A stretch of 34,932 bases of DNA from Candidatus Fermentithermobacillaceae bacterium. GTDB lineage: Bacteria > Bacillota > Sulfobacillia > Fermentithermobacillales > Fermentithermobacillaceae. The position numbers and the translations under genes are program-made. Position 1 is the first letter of the stretch. Each line of letters starts with the position of its first letter. Of this stretch, positions 1 through 8,902 are shown piece by piece. The notes beneath the pieces were generated by a model, which was not told the DNA's origin, ran no database searches, and worked only from the letters and a program-made list of their open reading frames with translations. The stretch spans positions 1 to 34,932 of the forward strand of contig DUTL01000159.1 in the NCBI GenBank assembly GCA_012842105.1. Reading direction: 5' to 3'.

Positions 1-182
1 ATAACAGCAGGAAGGCACCGTTGTATGCTCTCCACGCCAGCCCTGTGCCCTTCAGAACGTTTAAGCCCTTGTTTCTGAGCCCAACGCCCGTTACCGTCCA
101 TTATGATCCCCAAATGAACCGGAATGTCTCCTGCACGCGCCTCTGCGAACCAGTGCTCCTCGCTTTGAGTTGTTGCACTCAC
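1..182 (-). CDS. uppS: Isoprenyl (undecaprenyl diphosphate) synthase, N-terminal part
   Basis: This is the first 60 codons of a cis-prenyltransferase; the rest lies beyond the left edge. The minus-strand reading carries the family signature [13 protein letters not shown] followed by a GHRAGVE motif. In this family the Asp of MDGNGRW binds the magnesium-pyrophosphate of the allylic substrate. The enzyme makes the undecaprenyl carrier lipid for peptidoglycan at the membrane. The likely start is a GTG whose bases overlap the frr stop codon, giving an N-terminal stretch of about 20 residues before the motif. It follows frr directly, as in the standard Firmicutes order frr-uppS-cdsA. The exact start is uncertain; the identity is not. 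Confidence 0.88.
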   Translation of the reverse strand, partial: MSATTQSEEHWFAEARAGDIPVHLGIIMDGNGRWAQKQGLKRSEGHRAGVESIQRCLPAV

Positions 183-739
183 ACTTCCATTACCTCTGCC
201 TCTTTTGTAGACGTAATCTCGTCTACAAGTTTTATGTATTCATCGGTAAGTTTTTGCACCCTGTCCTGGATTCGCCTGGACAAATCTTCAGAAATCTCCC
301 TGTCTTTCTCTGCTTGTTTGATTTCGTCCATGGCTGAACGCCTTATGTTACGGATAAGCACTTTTTGAGCCTCGGAATCTTTTCTCAGAGTCTTTATGAG
401 TTCCCGGCGCCTGTCACCTGACAAAGGCGGAATTGTGACCCTTACTACACTGCCGTCGTTAACAGGCATTGCACCCAGGTCTGATTTCTGAATGGCCTTC
501 TCTATGTTCACGACAAGGTTCTTATCCCAGGGCTGAACAACAAGAGTCCTTGGAGGGGAGACTCCTATAGATGCCACCTGGTTTATTGGTGTGGGAATCC
601 CATAGTAATCAACTACTACCCTCTCCAAGAGCAAAGGCGTAGCGCGCCCTGCCCTCAATGAGGCCAGATCTCTTTTGTATGTCTCAATCACATTCTTCAT
701 TTTGCCTTCCACTTGGGTCATCAGGGTTTTCTGGTCCAT
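179..739 (-). CDS. frr: Ribosome recycling factor
   Basis: Ribosome recycling factor splits the post-termination ribosome together with EF-G in the cytoplasm. The 186-residue product matches the usual length of about 185. It shows the hallmark LRAGRATP near residue 30 and the conserved [14 protein letters not shown] and [13 protein letters not shown] segments, covering both domains. The ATG at 739 is preferred over an upstream TTG because a strong GGGGAGGG Shine-Dalgarno lies six bases before it. It starts one base after the pyrH stop, so the two are translationally coupled. It belongs to the rpsB-tsf-pyrH-frr-uppS cluster. Confidence 0.97.
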   Translation of the reverse strand: MDQKTLMTQVEGKMKNVIETYKRDLASLRAGRATPLLLERVVVDYYGIPTPINQVASIGVSPPRTLVVQPWDKNLVVNIEKAIQKSDLGAMPVNDGSVVRVTIPPLSGDRRRELIKTLRKDSEAQKVLIRNIRRSAMDEIKQAEKDREISEDLSRRIQDRVQKLTDEYIKLVDEITSTKEAEVMEV

Positions 740-740
740 G

Positions 741-1481
741 TCATTCCCTCCCCACAATCGTTCCGACTTTCTCTCCCATTACGGCCCTCTCTATGTTACC
801 ATATACATCCAGGTCAAATACAATGAGGGGTATGCCGTTATCCATACATAGGGTGGTAGCGGTAGCATCCATAACCCGGAGCCTCCTGTTGATTACTTCA
901 AGGTAATCCAACTGTTCAAACTTCCTGGCATCCGGATTTACGTTCGGATCAGAATCGTAGACACCGTCTGTACCCTGCTTCCCCATAAGGATCGCTTCGG
1001 CGCCGATTTCGGCGGCCCTGAGCGCAGCGGTTGTATCAGTTGAAAAATAGGGGTTGCCTGAGCCTGCGCCAAATATTACGATCCTTCCGTTTTTAAGGTG
1101 ATGAATAGCTTTGCGCCTGATGTAAGGTTCGGCTACTTCCCTCATATCAATTGCCGTCATAAGCCTGGTATCCAGCCCCAGTTTCTCCAATCTCTCCTGG
1201 AGAGCCATACAGTTGATTACAGTGGCAAGCATCCCCATATAATCCGAAGTGGCCCTATCCATTCCTTCCTCTTCACCTCTGGCTCCTCGCCAAAAGTTGC
1301 CGCCTCCAACCACTATTGACATTTCCACGCCCATTGCGGATACGTCCCGTATCTGGCTGGCAATCGAATCCACAACGTCGAGGTCCAGCCCAAAACCTGT
1401 AGGGCCCGCAAATGCTTCTCCTGAAAGCTTAAGTATGACTCTCCGGTACTTTTTCTGCGAGCAGTTTTTAGCCTGTTTCAC
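741..1481 (-). CDS. pyrH: UMP kinase
   Basis: The enzyme phosphorylates UMP to UDP with ATP in pyrimidine nucleotide synthesis. It belongs to the amino acid kinase fold family, not the eukaryote-type UMP/CMP kinases. The sequence shows KLSGEAFAG near the start, [10 protein letters not shown], the [10 protein letters not shown] segment, [15 protein letters not shown] and [12 protein letters not shown], all typical of PyrH. The GTG at 1481, behind GAGG five bases upstream, gives 246 residues. A TTG at 1517 inside tsf would give 258 but has a poorer ribosome site. It sits between tsf and frr as in most Firmicutes. Confidence 0.95.
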   Translation of the reverse strand: MKQAKNCSQKKYRRVILKLSGEAFAGPTGFGLDLDVVDSIASQIRDVSAMGVEMSIVVGGGNFWRGARGEEEGMDRATSDYMGMLATVINCMALQERLEKLGLDTRLMTAIDMREVAEPYIRRKAIHHLKNGRIVIFGAGSGNPYFSTDTTAALRAAEIGAEAILMGKQGTDGVYDSDPNVNPDARKFEQLDYLEVINRRLRVMDATATTLCMDNGIPLIVFDLDVYGNIERAVMGEKVGTIVGRE

Positions 1482-1488
1482 GAAATCC

Positions 1489-2088
1489 TCACTGTCCTCC
1501 CAGTTCGAAGCGGGCAAAACGCCCTACAACGATGTTTTCCCCCAACAGAGCAATTGTCTCGTTCACAAGATCAGCAACTGTCTTGGATTCGTCTTTGACA
1601 AAAGGCTGGTTCATTAAACAGATTCTCTCGTAAAACTTGGACATCCTGCCTTCGACAATCCTGTCCAGCACAGCCTCGGGCCTGCCCTCAGTTTTGGCTT
1701 TTTCCTTCTCAATACTGATTTCATGGTCAATAAGCTCTTGCGGAACTTGATCTTTGGAAATGTACTGGGGATTGGCCATAGCAATATGCATGGCAATACT
1801 CTTTGCCAAATCCTGGAACTGATCGGTCCGGGCGACGAAATCAGTTTCACACTTGAGCTCAAAAAGAACCCCAACCCGGTGGTTATGATGAATATATGAA
1901 ACCACCCTGCCTTCTTCAGCTGCACGGCTTGCTTTCTTCGCGGCCTGGGCCAGCCCCTTCTTTCTCAGCAGATCAATTGACTTCTCCATGTTCCCGCCGG
2001 TTTCTTCAAGCGCCCGCTTGCAGTCCATCATGCCCGCACCTGTTCTCGCACGCAGCTCTTTGATCATGTCAACAGTTATCTCAGCCAT
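1489..2088 (-). CDS. tsf: Elongation factor Ts, short form
   Basis: EF-Ts is the guanine-nucleotide exchange factor of EF-Tu. The N-terminal UBA-like module (residues 1-45) has the diagnostic [16 protein letters not shown], and the core has [10 protein letters not shown], which contains the conserved TDFVA residues that contact EF-Tu. At 199 residues it is a short form with a reduced core, common in Clostridia and Thermus-like proteins, compared with about 290 in Bacillus or E. coli. The start is ATG behind AAGGAG, a few bases after the rpsB stop. It is followed closely by pyrH. Confidence 0.96.
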   Translation of the reverse strand: MAEITVDMIKELRARTGAGMMDCKRALEETGGNMEKSIDLLRKKGLAQAAKKASRAAEEGRVVSYIHHNHRVGVLFELKCETDFVARTDQFQDLAKSIAMHIAMANPQYISKDQVPQELIDHEISIEKEKAKTEGRPEAVLDRIVEGRMSKFYERICLMNQPFVKDESKTVADLVNETIALLGENIVVGRFARFELGGQ

Positions 2089-2094
2089 ATGAAA

Positions 2095-2796
2095 TCACTC
2101 TCCTTGCACCTGGACTCCTTGCTTTCCTTCAAGTATTGCATCAGCCATCTTGGAACATATGAGCCTTACAGAACGAATGGCGTCATCATTCCCTGGAATT
2201 ACGTAGTCTACTTCGTCAGGATCACAGTTCGTGTCGACGATAGCTACCACAGGAATGCCGAGGCGCCTTGCCTCAAGAGTCGCAATCCTTTCTTTCCTGG
2301 GATCCACAACAAAGAGGGCATCCGGCAGCTCCCGCATTCCCTTAATTCCGCTGAAATGCTTCTCCAGCCTTTCTTTCTCTTTGAGCAAGACAGCAACCTC
2401 TTTCTTGGGAAGCCTTTCAAAATAGCCGGTATTCTCCCATTCTTCAAGTTCCAAGAGCTTTTCAATTCGTTTTCGAATGGTGCTGAAGTTGGTCAGGGTA
2501 CCTCCTAACCACCTCTGGTTTACATAGAACTCTCCGCATCTGGTTGCTTCGTTTTCCACAGCTTCCTGAGCTTGCTTTTTGGTGCCGACAAACAAAATAC
2601 GGCCTCTATCCATAGATGTGCCCCTTAGAAAATCATAAGCTTCTTCTATCATACGGACGGTTTTCTGCAGATCAATAATGTAGATGCCATTACGTTCGAT
2701 GAAAATATAAGGCTTCATCTTGGGGTTCCAGCGGCGCGTCTGGTGGCCGAAATGCACGCCTGCTTCAAGTAGTTGTTTCATAGAAACGACTGACAA
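2095..2796 (-). CDS. rpsB: 30S ribosomal protein S2
   Basis: S2 is a late-assembling small-subunit protein. The segments [36 protein letters not shown] and [10 protein letters not shown] identify it without doubt. The TTG at 2796 is favoured because a strong GGAGGTG lies nine bases upstream and gives a 233-residue protein starting just before the conserved [13 protein letters not shown] twelve bases upstream overlaps the Shine-Dalgarno itself. It leads the rpsB-tsf-pyrH-frr-uppS group and has its own upstream promoter and structured leader, described separately. Confidence 0.97.
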   Translation of the reverse strand: MSVVSMKQLLEAGVHFGHQTRRWNPKMKPYIFIERNGIYIIDLQKTVRMIEEAYDFLRGTSMDRGRILFVGTKKQAQEAVENEATRCGEFYVNQRWLGGTLTNFSTIRKRIEKLLELEEWENTGYFERLPKKEVAVLLKEKERLEKHFSGIKGMRELPDALFVVDPRKERIATLEARRLGIPVVAIVDTNCDPDEVDYVIPGNDDAIRSVRLICSKMADAILEGKQGVQVQGE

Positions 2797-2805
2797 TATG
2801 ATATA

Positions 2806-2812
2806 CACCTCC
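2806..2812 (-). promoter_or_regulatory. rpsB Shine-Dalgarno that decides a TTG start
   Basis: A GGAGGTG ribosome binding site lies nine bases before the TTG chosen as the rpsB start. The spacing rules out the nearer upstream GTG, which shares bases with this element. Confidence 0.75.
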
Positions 2813-2825
2813 GTGGTTTATCCGC

Positions 2826-2878
2826 CGCCATCACCAGGGGGCTCCCTTCAGAGTAAGCACCACGGTACTATGATGGCG
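2826..2878 (-). promoter_or_regulatory. Hairpin in the rpsB leader
   Basis: In the minus-strand RNA, CGCCATCA (2878-2871) pairs perfectly with TGATGGCG (2833-2826) around a 37-base loop. The loop itself can form smaller stems such as GGG-AG-CCC. The element lies between the proposed rpsB promoter and the ribosome binding site. Its position suggests a ribosomal-protein leader, as known for S2 operons in other bacteria, but no known leader family is recognised here. There is no U-tract, so it is not a terminator. Confidence 0.45.
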
Positions 2879-2902
2879 TGTGTGTTGGTTTTAACCTCAC
2901 GT

Positions 2903-2911
2903 AGTATATCA
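2903..2911 (-). promoter_or_regulatory. Extended -10 promoter for rpsB-tsf-pyrH-frr-uppS
   Basis: On the minus strand TGATATACT forms an extended -10 element (TGn followed by TATACT, five of six matches to TATAAT). No convincing -35 is seen, as is usual for extended -10 promoters. It lies just downstream of the preceding small gene and would give a leader of roughly 100 bases. It would let the translation genes be made independently of the flagellar operon. Confidence 0.5.
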
Positions 2912-2923
2912 CATTCTAATAAA

Positions 2924-3241
2924 CTATGCTCCGCGTATATCTATGATCTGCCCCTTTGAAGGATGAGGAGATTCCTTCCTGTTCCCTTCCTCGTCTCCAC
3001 GTTGGCCTTTGCCAGGTAAACTACCGCCGGCAGAGCCATGGCTGTCCTGGGAACCATTGCCTATTTTCGCCTTTTCAGTTTTGTGGCTCTGGGGTACGCT
3101 CCGGGCCTTCTCAGCTACTTCTTTAGAAAATGACACAGACTGCAATTGTGATTGGGTTTCCCCTTGCCTCGCAGCGGTGTCTGCCAATTTGGCTACATCA
3201 GGCGATCTTGGCAAGCCTGTCACAGCGTCAATTGGTTTCAT
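2924..3241 (-). CDS. Small conserved-looking hydrophilic protein of the sigD-rpsB interval
   Basis: The product has 105 residues, with no signal peptide and no membrane segment. The N-terminal half starts MKPIDAVTGLPRSPDVAKL and continues as a charged, probably helical segment. The C-terminal half is low-complexity and rich in Gly, Ser, Lys and Asp. The ATG overlaps the end of the FapA-like gene by 14 bases and has GGAG nine bases upstream, so it is probably real and translationally coupled. As I recall, small proteins opening with a PID motif are common at this spot, after the flagellar sigma factor, in Clostridia. In Bacillus the spot is held by swrB. No function can be assigned, and the family link is from memory only. 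Confidence 0.7.
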   Translation of the reverse strand: MKPIDAVTGLPRSPDVAKLADTAARQGETQSQLQSVSFSKEVAEKARSVPQSHKTEKAKIGNGSQDSHGSAGGSLPGKGQRGDEEGNRKESPHPSKGQIIDIRGA

Positions 3242-4577
3242 CAAGTTTCACTCCAATATTTACGTTTCGTTCAGGAGACTCAAAACGTATCTCATTCAAA
3301 CCAACTAGCACCTTGGCTCCCGGCAGCACATATTGCGCGGAAAAGTACCCTTGCTGTGACCTGTCGATTGCATCTTTCACAGTTGACAACATGTGGTTGA
3401 GCTCCTCTTCCCTATCTTCGTAATGCCTGCTCATTCTTTGAAGCCGCAGATTGTCAAACTGAAGCCGGTTCTCGCTTGTACGGCGGAGGCCAGCGTGCTT
3501 AATCCTCTGTATCTCTCCCCTGACTGCTATTACTTCCTTCTGTATTTTTTCGTATTTCCTGCGCAATTTAGGGCTGGCTCCGATTTCAAATACAGTGGGG
3601 ATACCCATGGCCGAGCCTATAGAATGTGCGGATACTCCCGATTTGGCAATTGCCAGCCCCCCAACAATTCGCCCGCTGTCCTGGCTGACTATGAGAGATT
3701 GCTCTGTTTCCACAATGCTGTGCATTACAGAGTCTGAAATAAGGATATTTCCGAAAGCCCGTACCACTGAATTCTCGCAATACCTGGCAGATATGCTCCC
3801 TCCAGATTCTACGGTTTCGCCGGGAGCAATTATCCCGCCTTTGACAGTAATATTGCCCGCACAGGTGGCAGAACCGTATAAATTGCCTGAAATCGACAGC
3901 GAACCCCAGGAGGATACCCTGAACCCCTGAAGGACATCGCCTTTTATCATAAAGTCTCCCGGAAATGCTATATCGCCTGTCTCAGGGCCGATATCCCCGC
4001 TTATTGCAATGGAGCACAGCACTCCGGGCTTCCGCTTTTCTACGTATGGAATGCCTGGCCTTGTTGCCAGCGCATATTTTCCATCTTTCGATACAATAGC
4101 GTTGTCACCACATTTGATTACCGGCCCATTGGCAAAATAAGGAACCTTCTCACCGGTGACAGTAATACCGAAACTGCATTTTTCAAGGTTTCGTACAAAG
4201 GCCAGGGTGCCCCCTTCCCGTACGCTCCCCCTGGACGATATTTTTCTCCACTCCTCCCTGAACCCTGGCCCGGCAGCAAATGTATCAGGAGGTTTCCCCT
4301 TTGAGTGGCCAAAGTTAAACACCAGCCTGGGCCTTACCGAATCTTTGGCCATGGACCCGTGGTGAGGCGGAAGCCCCCAGGCTATCTGGCAAGGTTGATT
4401 CCTGCTACCTGAAATACACGTGCGAATTGCGGCATCAGAAATTCCAAATACAATGCCTCTGGCATGCAAAGCTTGCCTGATTTTGCTTAACTGCCAGTTA
4501 CCTCCCTCTGGAAGAATCAAGAAAGCAGACATCCTATCACCGGATATTGATATTTCCATACGTTTTGCATCTTCCAT
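3228..4577 (-). CDS. FapA (DUF342) family polymerising beta-helix protein
   Basis: The 449-residue product has the layout of the DUF342 or flagellar assembly protein A family. An N-terminal variable region (to about residue 170) leads into a repetitive right-handed beta-helix-like core with short GDI, GNI and GSI turns (about 190-320). A charged coiled coil follows (about 335-400), then a C-terminal beta segment with the family-like VLPGAKVLVGLNEIRFE. The ATG has GGAGG seven bases upstream. It follows the flagellar sigma gene by 22 bases and overlaps the next small gene. FapA proteins are linked to polar flagella in Vibrio; in Clostridia the role is not established, so the function here is open. 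Confidence 0.85.
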   Translation of the reverse strand: MEDAKRMEISISGDRMSAFLILPEGGNWQLSKIRQALHARGIVFGISDAAIRTCISGSRNQPCQIAWGLPPHHGSMAKDSVRPRLVFNFGHSKGKPPDTFAAGPGFREEWRKISSRGSVREGGTLAFVRNLEKCSFGITVTGEKVPYFANGPVIKCGDNAIVSKDGKYALATRPGIPYVEKRKPGVLCSIAISGDIGPETGDIAFPGDFMIKGDVLQGFRVSSWGSLSISGNLYGSATCAGNITVKGGIIAPGETVESGGSISARYCENSVVRAFGNILISDSVMHSIVETEQSLIVSQDSGRIVGGLAIAKSGVSAHSIGSAMGIPTVFEIGASPKLRRKYEKIQKEVIAVRGEIQRIKHAGLRRTSENRLQFDNLRLQRMSRHYEDREEELNHMLSTVKDAIDRSQQGYFSAQYVLPGAKVLVGLNEIRFESPERNVNIGVKLDETN

Positions 4578-4599
4578 TTTGAAGCCTCCGCTTTAAAAC

Positions 4600-5385
4600 C
4601 TAATCCATATTGCCGGTGGAAAACACACCTCTGAGCCTGGCTACTGCCTTTGTATGTAGCTGGGATATCCTGGAAGGAGATACCTTCATTATTTTTGCAA
4701 TTTCTTTCACCGTAAGCCCCTCGTAATAGTACAGAGTGACCACCAACCTCTCACGCTCAGGCAATCTCGCAATGGCCCTTGCAAGAGACTCTTTTCTCAA
4801 TGTCCACTCTGTTTCATCAAGGGGGTCACGAGCTTTGTCATCTCTTATCTCAGGAGAACGAAAAGCACCTTCAGCATCTTCTGGCCTGCACCAGATGTCT
4901 TCCAGAGACAAAATTGCCGATGACGCCATATCCTGGATGCGCTTGTTGTAATCCTGGGCTGATATGCCTAGTTCAGCAGCTACTTCGGCGTCTGTGACGG
5001 ACCGCCCCAGGCGGTTTTCAAGGTATCTTATTATCTCTTCGATGCGCCTATTTCTGTGGCGCACTGAAACAGGTACCCAATCCATTGAACGGAGCCCATC
5101 TATCATAGAACCCCTGATCCTGGCAATGGCATATGTCTCAAACTTAACTCCTCGTTGCGGGTCAAACCTTTCCATTGCGTCTAGCAGCCCGAGGCTGCCG
5201 TAACCTATAAGGTCTCCCTCTTCCACGTTCCTGGGCAGGTTTATTGATACCCTGCCTGCAACATACTTCACCAGGGGCGCATAATGGGTTATAAGCGCAT
5301 CCCTGGCATGCTTGTCCTGTAAAGCTTTATAATCGCGCCAAAGGGCATCAAGGTTTTCCAATTCGATCTTATTTGTCTTTCCCAT
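4600..5385 (-). CDS. sigD: Flagellar RNA polymerase sigma factor (FliA/SigD/WhiG family)
   Basis: This sigma-28-type factor directs late flagellar and motility genes. Region 2 is seen in DLIGYGSLGLLDAMERFDP and VKFETYAIARIRGSMIDGLR, region 3 in the segment after VPVSVRHRNRRIEE, and region 4 in the helix-turn-helix GLTVKEIAKIMKVSPSRISQ. The length of 261 residues is normal. The ATG has GGAG eight bases upstream and overlaps the end of the PilZ gene. The gene lies at the distal end of the flagellar operon, as in Bacillus subtilis, where its late position makes SigD levels depend on how much of the operon is transcribed. No anti-sigma gene flgM is in the window. Confidence 0.95.
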   Translation of the reverse strand: MGKTNKIELENLDALWRDYKALQDKHARDALITHYAPLVKYVAGRVSINLPRNVEEGDLIGYGSLGLLDAMERFDPQRGVKFETYAIARIRGSMIDGLRSMDWVPVSVRHRNRRIEEIIRYLENRLGRSVTDAEVAAELGISAQDYNKRIQDMASSAILSLEDIWCRPEDAEGAFRSPEIRDDKARDPLDETEWTLRKESLARAIARLPERERLVVTLYYYEGLTVKEIAKIMKVSPSRISQLHTKAVARLRGVFSTGNMD

Positions 5386-5764
5386 GGCGATTCTCCAATC
5401 CGTCGTTTAGGACAGTCTTTGCTATCTTGTCCCTATCTTGAGGGGCCACTGAAACGAAACTAATGCCCGCTACATTAGATGAGCCCCGGTAATCAAGAAT
5501 CCTCACAACCCTGGCAATACCGAAAACAGGGCCTCCCGGCATCACCAGCTCAAACTCTAGAAGATCCCCCGGCGTAAGTTTCTCATACCCTTTCCCATGC
5601 CCTACAGAGATAGCAGCCCCTCCTGCTGAGAGGTTAAGCGTCACCGAACGCTGCCACTCGTCGCTCTTGGCGGCTTGAACTCTGCGAATTTTCCTGTACC
5701 AAAGAGCGTAATTGGAATCGCTCCGGAAATCGTACCTCTTTTGTCTAGACTCATGCTCAGTCAA
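5369..5764 (-). CDS. Single-domain PilZ protein, probable cyclic-di-GMP receptor
   Basis: The 131-residue protein consists of one PilZ domain. RKIRR near residues 24-28 fits the RxxxR cyclic-di-GMP clamp, and NLSAGG at about residue 45-50 fits the D/N-x-S-x-x-G motif. A final beta-barrel segment ends in AGISFVSVAP. It lacks the N-terminal domain of YcgR-type flagellar brakes, which are about 220 residues long. The TTG start has AAGGTG eight bases upstream and overlaps the flhA stop. Its place between flhA and sigD suggests a motor brake or assembly regulator, but the partner is unknown. It takes the place of the flhF-flhG-che block found here in Bacillus. Confidence 0.88.
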   Translation of the reverse strand: MTEHESRQKRYDFRSDSNYALWYRKIRRVQAAKSDEWQRSVTLNLSAGGAAISVGHGKGYEKLTPGDLLEFELVMPGGPVFGIARVVRILDYRGSSNVAGISFVSVAPQDRDKIAKTVLNDGLENRHGKDK

Positions 5765-7802
5765 CGCTAATCACCTTAACCGCTTCAATATTGGCCCGGT
5801 AATCCAACTCCTCATAAGCCACTACATGAACTTCAGGCACAACCCTCGATGCAATTTCATACATTTGTCCGCGACAGGCGGCCGATGTGAGAAGAACGGG
5901 CCTGGGAGCCTTTGAAGCAACCTCGTTCATACCACGGGATATTGCTTGCATGATTTGCGTGAGCCTTTCTGCCGGAAGGGCAACATAAGAACCCCTGTCA
6001 CTTGGCCTGGTAGCTTCAAGCAATTCTTGTTCCAATGCCGGATCCAATGTAGCCACAGGGAAAGGCCCTTTATCAAGCCCTATGGTTGACGTAATAAGCC
6101 TGGAAAGGCTTTCCCTGGCCCGCATGGTAAGGTAGCCAGAATCCTTTGATATCTTTGCTGAATCAGCCACGCTTTCCATTATCGTGACAAGGTCTCTGAT
6201 GGGCACTCCTTCTCTTAGAAGGTTCTGAAGCACCTTTTGAACATCGCCGACAGTTACGAGGTCGGGAATAGCTTCTTCAACACATGATGCATCTTCCGCT
6301 TTGACCAGTTCTATAAGCCGGTGTGTTTCCTGCCGCGTTAGCAGCAAGTGAGCATTCTTTCTGAGCACCTCAGTAAGGTGGGTAGCCAACACAGCGGAAG
6401 ATTCAATAACTGTGTATCCTCGTGTTTCCGCTTCTTCCCTTTGGCCTGTTGTTATCCAGACAACGTCCAGGCCGAAGGCGGGCTCTTTCCCTGGAATACC
6501 CTGCAACTCCGCATCCGAAGGCGTTCCCTCAATAGCCATGAACCTGTCAGGGTATATCTCTCCGGAGCCAATTTCCACGCCCCTTAAGTTGATGCGATAT
6601 TCATTAGGGCCTAACCCGGCGAAATTGTCCCTGACTCTAACAACAGGAATAACCACCCCCAGTTCAGACGCAAGCTGCCTTCTGACCATAACAATCCTGT
6701 CCATCAGGTCACCACCCTGGGAGGGATCTGCAATAGGCAGCAAAGCAAGCCCGAATTCAATCTCAAGAGGATCCACCTTGATGAGGCTTGACGCCGCTTC
6801 CGGCCGTTTTTGCTCTTCAAGCTCCCTTCTATAAGCTTCCTCTCTTGCCTCGCCTTCACGGGAAACCTGCGCTTCACCCGCAGATTTGCTGAGAAACAGC
6901 CAAACTGCTCCGAGCCCCATGAATGAAACCTTGGGCAGCCCGGGTACAAGCCCCAGGATAACAAGGGCCCAGCCCGTCATCGCAAGCACCCTGGGTGACG
7001 CGGCAATCTGGCTGAAAACATCAGCGCTCAGATTCTCCCTGGAAGCGCTGCGGGTAACAATAATCCCCGTGGCCGTAGAAATGATGAGTGCAGGCAACTG
7101 GCTTACCAGGCCGTCTCCTACAGTGAGCAGCGCATATTTGTGCCAGGCCTCAGCCGCCGGTAGCCCGTGTTGCAACATACCAACTCCAAACCCGCCCAAA
7201 AGGTTAACTGCAGTAATTATGAGCCCTGCTATGGCGTCGCCCTTGACAAACTTGGAAGCGCCGTCCATGGCCCCGTAGAAGTCAGCTTCTTGTTCTACGG
7301 CTCTCCTCCGTTCCCGGGCCTCTTCTTCGGTTACAAGGCCTGCATTGAGATCTGCATCAATTGACATCTGCTTCCCAGGCATGGCATCAAGGGTAAACCT
7401 TGCAGCCACCTCTGCAACCCTTTCAGCTCCACGTGTAATAACTACAAACTGGATGATTACAAGAATCACAAAAACCACAAGCCCTACGACCTCATTGCCG
7501 CCAACCACAAATTGCCCGAAAGCTTGAATTATGCGGCCTGCCTCGTATTTCAGCAAAATCAGCCTGGTTGATGATACGTTAATGGCCAGGCGGAACAAAG
7601 TCATTATGAGCAACAAAGACGGGAAAACCGAAAAGTCAAGGGGCTCCTTTGTATACATGGTAAGCAGAAGTATGACTATTGCCAGGCTGAAATTGACTGC
7701 AATTAGAATATCCAGCGCTACTGCCGGGAGTGGCACTACCATCATTGCCACTATCAGCACCACAAATATAGATACAAGACTGCTACCTGCCTTACCAAAC
7801 AT
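5757..7802 (-). CDS. flhA: Flagellar type III export protein FlhA
   Basis: FlhA forms the nonameric export gate in the membrane. About eight membrane segments fill residues 1-330, followed by a large cytoplasmic domain that docks chaperone-substrate complexes. The FHIPEP-family signature appears as LDAMPGKQMSIDADLNAGL in the loop around residue 150. The length of 681 is typical. The ATG overlaps the flhB stop by one base and has GGAGGG six bases upstream; an in-frame TTG one codon earlier is less likely. flhF, which usually follows, is absent, and a PilZ gene follows directly. Confidence 0.97.
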   Translation of the reverse strand: MFGKAGSSLVSIFVVLIVAMMVVPLPAVALDILIAVNFSLAIVILLLTMYTKEPLDFSVFPSLLLIMTLFRLAINVSSTRLILLKYEAGRIIQAFGQFVVGGNEVVGLVVFVILVIIQFVVITRGAERVAEVAARFTLDAMPGKQMSIDADLNAGLVTEEEARERRRAVEQEADFYGAMDGASKFVKGDAIAGLIITAVNLLGGFGVGMLQHGLPAAEAWHKYALLTVGDGLVSQLPALIISTATGIIVTRSASRENLSADVFSQIAASPRVLAMTGWALVILGLVPGLPKVSFMGLGAVWLFLSKSAGEAQVSREGEAREEAYRRELEEQKRPEAASSLIKVDPLEIEFGLALLPIADPSQGGDLMDRIVMVRRQLASELGVVIPVVRVRDNFAGLGPNEYRINLRGVEIGSGEIYPDRFMAIEGTPSDAELQGIPGKEPAFGLDVVWITTGQREEAETRGYTVIESSAVLATHLTEVLRKNAHLLLTRQETHRLIELVKAEDASCVEEAIPDLVTVGDVQKVLQNLLREGVPIRDLVTIMESVADSAKISKDSGYLTMRARESLSRLITSTIGLDKGPFPVATLDPALEQELLEATRPSDRGSYVALPAERLTQIMQAISRGMNEVASKAPRPVLLTSAACRGQMYEIASRVVPEVHVVAYEELDYRANIEAVKVISVD

Positions 7803-8902
7803 CAAGTTCCCTCCATAGGCATCATGCCGGATAATCGATATACATAAGCCAAAACCTGCGCTACAGCCTGGTACAATTCTTCAGGGATCATCTCCCCTAT
7901 ATCAACTGCATGGTAAAGCGCCTGGGCAAGAGGAGGGTCCTCAAAAACATACACCCTGTTTTCTTCTGCAATGGCCCGTATTCTTAAAGCCAGTTCATTA
8001 AGCCCCTTTGCAACGACCTTTGGCGCCGCGTCCTCTTCCATGCTATACTTCAGCGCCACAGCATAGTGGGTGGGGTTGATCAAAACCACATCCGCAGAAG
8101 GGACATCCTGCATCATCCGCCTCATGGATATCTGCCTTTGCCTTTGGCGGATTGCCTGGCGCACCTCAGGTTTGCCTTCAGTATCCTTGATCTCTTCTTT
8201 GACTTCCTGGTAGGTCATCCTCAAGCTTTTCTCGTACTCCCACCACTGGTATACGTAATCCAGCACGCCAATGAAAATCAACAGGATACTCGAATTGACC
8301 AGTATGTTCGAGACGGACTGAGCCACTATTGAGACCGATTGTGCCAAGTCGGTAATCACGAGCGCAGACAGTTGGGGCCACACAGACTTGGCCGTGTTCC
8401 AGGCAACCAAACCAATCAGTAAGGTTTTTGCCAGTGATTTGAACAGAGCCTGCAATGATCTTCTTGAGAAGATCCGCTTAAAGCCTTCCAAGGGGTTAAG
8501 CCTGTTCACATCCGGAAGCAGCAGGCCAGGCTTTGCCATGAAACCTACTTGCAGCAATGACGTACCTACACCGAATACAACCGCTGCTGCCATAACAGGA
8601 AACCCGGCCAAAAAGAACGTTGCCATTACGTCTTTCATTGCGTTGGCTGCCCACCCAATGCCCGGAGCTCCAGAGGGCATTGACGCCCAAATCTGGGATG
8701 ATTTCTGTGCCACAACCCCCGCACTGAACTTCAGTGTGAACTTGAGGGTTAGCACGGCAAACAAGATGCTCACAGCCGATGTAAGATCCTGGCTTGAAAA
8801 TACCTGGCCCCTCTCCCTGGCAAGTTGACGCCGTCTGGGAGTTGCCGGCTGACTCTTTTCTTCAGCAAACAGCTGAAGGTCTACTTCACGGTACAAAGTC
8901 AT
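7802..8902 (-). CDS. flhB: Flagellar type III export switch protein FlhB
   Basis: FlhB regulates the switch from rod/hook to filament export. Four membrane segments lie in the first 220 residues. The cytoplasmic domain carries the autocleavage motif NPTH at about residues 276-279, in VLINPTHYAVAL. An open frame continues far upstream inside fliR, but the ATG at 8902 forms a four-base ATGA overlap with the fliR stop and begins the conserved N-terminus (LFAEEKSQPATPRRRQLARE). This gives a normal length of 366 residues. It precedes flhA directly. Confidence 0.96.
   Translation of the reverse strand: MTLYREVDLQLFAEEKSQPATPRRRQLARERGQVFSSQDLTSAVSILFAVLTLKFTLKFSAGVVAQKSSQIWASMPSGAPGIGWAANAMKDVMATFFLAGFPVMAAAVVFGVGTSLLQVGFMAKPGLLLPDVNRLNPLEGFKRIFSRRSLQALFKSLAKTLLIGLVAWNTAKSVWPQLSALVITDLAQSVSIVAQSVSNILVNSSILLIFIGVLDYVYQWWEYEKSLRMTYQEVKEEIKDTEGKPEVRQAIRQRQRQISMRRMMQDVPSADVVLINPTHYAVALKYSMEEDAAPKVVAKGLNELALRIRAIAEENRVYVFEDPPLAQALYHAVDIGEMIPEELYQAVAQVLAYVYRLSGMMPMEGT

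Noticed and set aside
21-368. 115-codon plus-strand frame at the left edge
   Set aside because: It is antisense to uppS and frr, both identified by motifs.
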